DNA from: Brachypterus glaber
Lineage: Eukaryota > Arthropoda > Insecta > Coleoptera > Kateretidae
Length of the DNA: 64,000 bases
Assembly (NCBI GenBank): GCA_958510825.1
Contig: OY294047.1
Span: 43,918,006 to 43,982,005 of the forward strand
Direction: 5' to 3'
Shown: piece by piece, positions 59,354 through 64,000 of the stretch
How the letters are laid out: the number at the start of each line of letters is the position of its first letter
Position numbering within the stretch: position 1 is the first letter of the stretch
Notes under the pieces: generated by a model
What the model saw: only the letters and a program-made list of their open reading frames with translations
Told to the model about the DNA's origin: nothing
Databases searched by the model: none
Program-made: the position numbers and the translations under genes

Positions 59354-59657
59354 TGTTTGTTTGTTTGTTTGTTTGTTTGTTCGTTTGTTTGTTTGTTTGT
59401 TTGTTTGTTTAACCTCCTACTATTCTACTTAATTAAGCATCCCCTAAGTCCAGAACTTGTGTGGGCTAGTAGTAGAGGGAACCACCGGCTTATACTGACT
59501 TTCGAACCAGTTTCTAGGGAGTGTCCGTTTCACTTATCGCCTTCGACAAATTTCAATTATTAATTAACTGAAAAAGGCAAATCGGCGCCAGTGAGAATCG
59601 AACTCACGATAGTAGACTTGCTATGCATACGCGCTAGCCACTACGCTATGCATCCCA
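59354..59657 (-). mobile_element. tRNA-derived SINE with (CAAA)n tail
   Basis: Reading the minus strand from 59657, the head has an A box (TAGCGTAGTGGCTAGCGCG, 59631-59649) and a B box (GAGTTCGATTCTC, 59592-59604). A unique body follows, and then a long (CAAA)n tail, seen as (GTTT)n at 59354-59410. The long open frame through the GTTT run is a repeat artefact. Layout and tail match the SINE at 19.3-19.6 kb, but the heads derive from different tRNA sequences. Confidence 0.85.
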
Positions 59658-59660
59658 CAA

Positions 59661-60740
59661 TGCCTTTTAGTATGTTGTATTATGTAATAAAACACATTAT
59701 ATAGTTTTTTTTCAAAAAAAGTGTAGGACGTTTATTTTTAAAAATCTTTAAAAAAACCGCAACACCCAGTCTAAAAATAAACACATTTCAAAGCAATTTG
59801 TACATATTATTATGATTTTTGGCCAAATATCATCTCTTTTATCGAAATCAAGTGATTTTTTTTATGGGATTTGTGATTTTTTTTTGGGCAACCTGTTATT
59901 TTTATTAAAAAAATAAATATGGGGCCTTAATTGTTACTTGATAATGAACTTCTAAAAAAAATGACCCATGAAAAAATTTTCTAAGTAACCGTTTTGTAGT
60001 ATAAATAAGCTTCATACGTCAATTTTTATAACGTTTTTACTCTTGTAGAGCCATTTTTTCATGTAAAAGGGTAATTTCTTTTTGAATATTCTATTATTAT
60101 TCAAAAATGATTTCCCCTAAAATCGCCTGATTTCAACGTTTTTATATATAAATAATAATAAAAAGGCTTAACATGTTTTCTCTCTCTCAAAAAACCGCCG
60201 GACGCGACCTCTAAATATTTTTTAAAAATCTGAAAAAATTGAGGGTCGGTTAGTGACCTAGTGAACATTTATAGGAGGTGGGTCTCTAAAAAAATCAATT
60301 TTTTAATTTTGACTATCGCTGAATGGTGTGACCATACTCTAACAGTGTAATAGAATAGTTTTAGTTTTTTCCCTATATGCATAAATAAAATCAAGTATTT
60401 AAAACAGTAATAGGTCATTGGTCATTTTATGACCTCTTTTATTTTGGTAGTGTTATGCAATCTCTATTCAGGTGAAAAATTCAAAATCGATTGTTTGCAA
60501 CTTTTCGGTGAGAAATATTCAAAAAACACACAGAAAGTGAAAACCACCGGATTTTTTAATACCTATTTCCGGTCATTTGGAACCGTGGACGGAAGTGAGT
60601 TCACGTACTGATTCGCCAGTGTGTTAATGTTAATTATTATATGCTGTTCATTGTCCGCCATTCTTTGTTAAAATTTTTACCAGAATTTCATAACAACTTT
60701 AATATATTGCTACGCATTTCATAGTATAGGCTATAAAGTA
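59661..60740. other. AT-rich sequence, no gene seen
   Basis: Short frames only. 60160-60300 has a slightly GC-richer patch (AAAACCGCCGGACGCGACCT) with no long frame. Confidence 0.45.
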
Positions 60741-60749
60741 TATAGTATA

Positions 60750-60900
60750 CAGGGTGATACAGAAATAAGGTACAAAATTTTAAGGTGTGATTTAAGGTCC
60801 AAAAATTTGAAAAAAAGTTCATATAAAGGTTGGTCCTGAGGTAGCTACGACCCTTCTAAGGGTACATCTGAAAAATTGTTTTTATAATTTCTCAGGTATA
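60750..60900 (+). repeat. Family R1-like fragment
   Basis: ACAGGGTGATACAGAAATAA, TTTTAAGGTGTGATTTAAGG and AAGGTTGGTCCTGAGG match the left part of the copy at 9985 and a fragment at about 28700-28900. Confidence 0.5.
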
Positions 60901-61098
60901 TTAACGATTTGCACATGCCTTAACATTGATAAAAGCTATTCTTTTATGTACCAAACAATTTTGAACTTTACATATTTTTATATACATGTATAGCCCTGTG
61001 TACAGGACTCCAGAACCCTTTCCCTATTATAAAGTTTTACAAAAACTTGGTCATTATGGGGGAGGCATAGGCCTGATATAATTTATGAACCTCCCCTA

Positions 61099-61274
61099 TT
61101 ATTCGTGTCTGAAATAGACTGCAGTGACTCACTTGCGAAAGTATGCTAAAAGGCAAGAATCATACCAATTGGGTGCGGTTCGCGTAACCGTCTGAGGAGA
61201 ATCCCAAGTCCAAACGAGAGCAGCATAAAACGTTTTAGGTATAAGTCACTACAGTCTATTTCTGACACGGATAA
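61099..61274. mobile_element. 176-bp fold-back element
   Basis: TTCGTGTCTGAAATAGACTG...AGTGACT and its inverse bound about 120 bp of non-pairing, GC-richer sequence. No ORF or clear duplication. Confidence 0.6.
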
Positions 61275-61539
61275 TTATCCGTTTATTATTATATAATAAG
61301 TTAAAAATAAATTTTTAGGGTACCTCTTTTCTGCACTTTTAAATTTTTACCAGTTCTTCGTCTATTTAAACCTCTTTTATTATCCGACGACCGGAACGCG
61401 GAAGAAGAGTTATGTTTTAAGGTGTTTGTATGTGTGTATGTATGCACGTTTGTCTCTTCCACTGTATAGCCCAAACTACTTGGCCGATTTTAACGATCGG
61501 GCCGTCAAAAGATTTATTGAGATCATATAAGTTACACAG

Positions 61540-61600
61540 AGAAGAATGAAGATGAAGAAGCTTATTTCGGGCTCTCCATGTCCATGTTTTATTTACAAGA
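61540..61600 (+). repeat. Retroelement 3' end fragment
   Basis: GAAGCTTATTTCGGGCTCTCC followed by an A/T-rich end matches the other two copies of this family. Confidence 0.4.
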
Positions 61601-61610
61601 AATAAACTAT

Positions 61611-61925
61611 AACATAGGCTATATAAAATTCCACGTTTCGATAATATTAATAGTCGTCATCAGAAATTTAACATAAAATCAAATTAACCTATAGTTTTTT
61701 TATTGTGAATTTTGTATTATAAGGTCCATATTAAATTTAAAAATTACGTTTAATTTACCTACGTTTCGGCTTTTCATCATCATTAGAAATTTAAGGAAAT
61801 ATCAGAAAAATGTATAGATTTTTATTATGAATTCGGTATCATAGGATCCGTATTAAATTTATAAATGGTTTTGATTTATCAACGTTTCGGTTTTTTTATT
61901 TTCTTTATCAGGCATTATCCAGTCT
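61611..61925 (-). repeat. Three tandem units (121-128 bp) with hammerhead-like signatures
   Basis: CGTTTCG at 61634, 61762 and 61883 marks three units. Each is followed on the plus strand by an inverse CTGATGA-like word (CATCAG, CATCATCATTAG, TTATCAG), so the minus strand reads CTGATGA...CGAAACGT. Units also share AAATTTAA..., TAAGGTCCATATTAAATTTA-type and TTTTTATTGTGAATT-type words. The layout resembles tandem terminal repeats of Penelope-like elements or retrozymes. Confidence 0.5.
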
Positions 61926-62654
61926 TAGTTTTTTGTAGTCAGGTTTTTTGGCACCTCAGCTTATTAGAAGTAATTGGATGGCTTTTTGCAGAATATCCAA
62001 ATCATCCCACAAATTTTTTAATTTGACATTTGACAAGTATTTTTTTCTCAAATTTAATTATCGGTTTCACAATCAATAATTTTTTTTCTACCACTGCTTT
62101 AGAATGTAAGCAAATACACACACTTTTCAAAGACAGAATTAATCCATTCTAGTTCTAGATACGGTATGAATTATCCGTATCAAGTATTGATCAAGAATGA
62201 GCACATCTAGTGCCATCTCTTGTTTATAAAAGTAAAGAAAACTGTAGCAAAATTAGCAAAAATTTATATATTTTACCATGAAATATTGAATAATTTAATG
62301 CAATTTAAAGTTTTGCGTTAAAATTACATAAAGTTTATTAGTTTTTCTTAATATTTGACCAGTTTTTTATCAATTTAGTTCAAAAATTTAAAACTGCTCC
62401 ATCTATTGTTAAATATTTAAACCTGATATCTGTCACAACAATCTGACATAACCTTCAATTTTTGCATTATAATTTGTAAATATATGCTAAAATTAAATAA
62501 AAATCTTTTTTAAGTACTGATTTGATAAAATTATTAAATAACATTAATTGATTTTTTTTAAAAATATGTGTTTTGTTGCATTTACAATGTCGAGTCACAA
62601 AAACATGGGTTTTAACCTTGTCCGCAGTTTAAAGCCATACAGTGTTTCATATTT

Positions 62655-62800
62655 GCAGTCGAAGAAAAAGTATAGTCTACAACACGTATGGAATAGTCAT
62701 TCCGCTCTCGCGGGACCTTCATACTCGCCTGCCGGCTCGTATGACAAACTCGCGCGGAATATTGTCTATTCCATACTAGTTATAGAATATACTATTTTGG
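62655..62800. repeat. CTCG-core palindrome near the right edge
   Basis: AAGTATAGTCTACAACACGT and the inverse AGTTATAGAATATACTATTTT flank GGAATAGTCATTCCGCTCTC and CTCGCGCGGAATATTGTC. The 100-codon frame across it is a repeat artefact. Confidence 0.65.
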
Positions 62801-64000
62801 TTGGCTCCTTTCTGCAAAAAGCCGTCGAATTATCTTCTATAGAACGATAGATGTGAAGAGTACGTATAAAAAATACATCGAGTAGGTGGTATGATATGCA
62901 TCCTGTTTTTTTTTAATATATAATTAACTTGTACATAGATGAAAAAAATTTAAATAAAAAAAAACATAATAGTAGTATTCATTTATACGCAAATCATTTT
63001 TAAATTATATTTACACGACAAAAATTGTATTTTTTAATATGCAAATTTTATAAATTGTTAATATTTGTATTCGGTTTGTTTACGAGTTTATGAATTAATA
63101 ATTATTAAATATGTCAATATTTTTAAACACTGCAACCAATATTGGTTCAAAAATAGACCCTACTGATATGCCTAAAATAAACATATTTTTTAACAGAGCT
63201 ACTCCGCCCCTTCCCATACCAAAACAATAGTATATTGTTTTACTAAGAGTAAAAAAAGCACTTTTCCTCTGAGTGAAACATACTTCCTTAGCTCATTTTA
63301 AATTTTTTTCGTAGGCTAAATCGTACACTTTTCGCGATTTCGATGGTAACTTGTCTAATGTAGAATTTGCAACTTCGGAGAGATTTGTAGGTGTATAAAC
63401 CATATATTCTTCTTCAATCATTTTTAATCAATTTCACACAAGATTTTTGCACAGAATCTCGAGTCAACCACCTGTTTACATAATAAACAAACAAGTTTAA
63501 AGTATGGCTCTCATCAAAGTCAAAGAGTTCTGCCGCCAGTGGTGATTTGGCTAACTAACTTTTATTTACGGCGTACAATAATGAACTCATTTTTTTACTG
63601 TAAAAAAATAGATCACTTCTAACTAGTGTGTTCAGTTATAAAATATGAACATTTTAGTACGCTTGAAGAAAAAATACTTTTTTTGAAGTAACTGTAGAAG
63701 TTTTAAATCTGAATTTGGGACTCAGGTATGTGGCAACTTTTTTGAATGAATCACCATACATAAACATAAAACATAAACATGTTTACCTACATAAAAATGT
63801 ATACCTAAAATACAAAATGTAATATTGGTTATTTTTTAAACACGTACTTTTAGGTTACCACTTTATGATCTCTTCACGTTGTTAGTAATTTGAAATAATC
63901 AGATTAGCCATGAATTTTACAATAAAACATAATTAGATAATAACAGTTAATTATAATTTTTATGATTCTAATAGTTATAATTAAAGATAATAACATGTTA
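62801..64000. other. AT-rich sequence, no gene seen
   Basis: No coding frame over 60 codons, no RNA gene, no clear repeat. 63530-63580 is mildly GC-richer. Confidence 0.45.

Noticed and set aside
59357..59563. ORF starting MFVCLFVC
   Set aside because: It is the (GTTT)n tail of a SINE read in frame.
59592..59657. tRNA gene
   Set aside because: Same reason: the tRNA-like head continues into a SINE body with a (CAAA)n tail.
62548..62850. 100-codon plus-strand ORF
   Set aside because: More than half of it is a palindromic repeat; no signal peptide or domain is evident.

Overview
This is AT-rich, intron-containing animal DNA, very probably from an insect. Genes are sparse, introns follow the GT-AG rule, and the rest is almost entirely mobile-element debris: tRNA-derived SINEs, 5'-truncated non-LTR retrotransposons, Penelope-like fragments and many fold-back (MITE-type) elements. 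A beetle is my best guess, but the sequence does not prove the order.

Three protein-coding loci can be supported. Two are a tandem pair of GILT-type (gamma-interferon-inducible lysosomal thiol reductase) genes on the plus strand, at 20785-25440 and 32441-37014. Each has four exons, with all introns in phase 0. Each has a signal peptide, an active-site CXXC (CPFC and CPYC) and the GILT signature CQHGX2ECX2NX4C. They encode about 202 and 204 residues and clearly arose by duplication. The first copy has lost two cysteines that the second keeps. The third locus, also on the plus strand, encodes a secreted low-complexity protein rich in Gly, Tyr, Arg and Asp. Its main exon is 53619-54577. A plausible first exon lies at 47103-47117 and a plausible last exon at 55044-55086.

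Layout. 1-20.7 kb: no certain host gene; dispersed repeats, fold-back elements, a dead LINE (11.1-12.3 kb), a SINE (19.3-19.6 kb) and two unrecognised coding-like fragments (about 2.1-2.3 kb on plus, 9.0-9.2 kb on minus). 20.8-37.0 kb: the GILT pair, whose introns and 7-kb spacer hold many repeats; a hAT-like element with a perfect 8-bp target duplication ends 247 bp before the second start codon. 37.1-46 kb: TIR elements, two of them with internal tandem arrays, including a 1.8-kb element filled by a 151-bp satellite; also a Penelope GIY-YIG fragment inserted in another repeat. 47.1-55.1 kb: the Gly/Tyr/Arg-rich secreted-protein gene, with a Penelope-like endonuclease ORF and a 1-kb fold-back element in its long intron. 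55-64 kb: more nested repeats, a second SINE, and a short tandem array carrying hammerhead-ribozyme-like signatures.

The most distinctive themes are: (i) TIR elements whose interiors have expanded into tandem arrays (four cases); (ii) a set of CAC...GTG-ended elements with TTA/TAA target duplications; (iii) many sequence-unrelated 50-220 bp palindromes with a CTCG-rich core; (iv) CTGANGA...GAAACG motifs near Penelope-like remains; and (v) divergence of the disulfide pattern between the two GILT paralogues. No operon, CRISPR array, rRNA or free-standing tRNA gene was seen.
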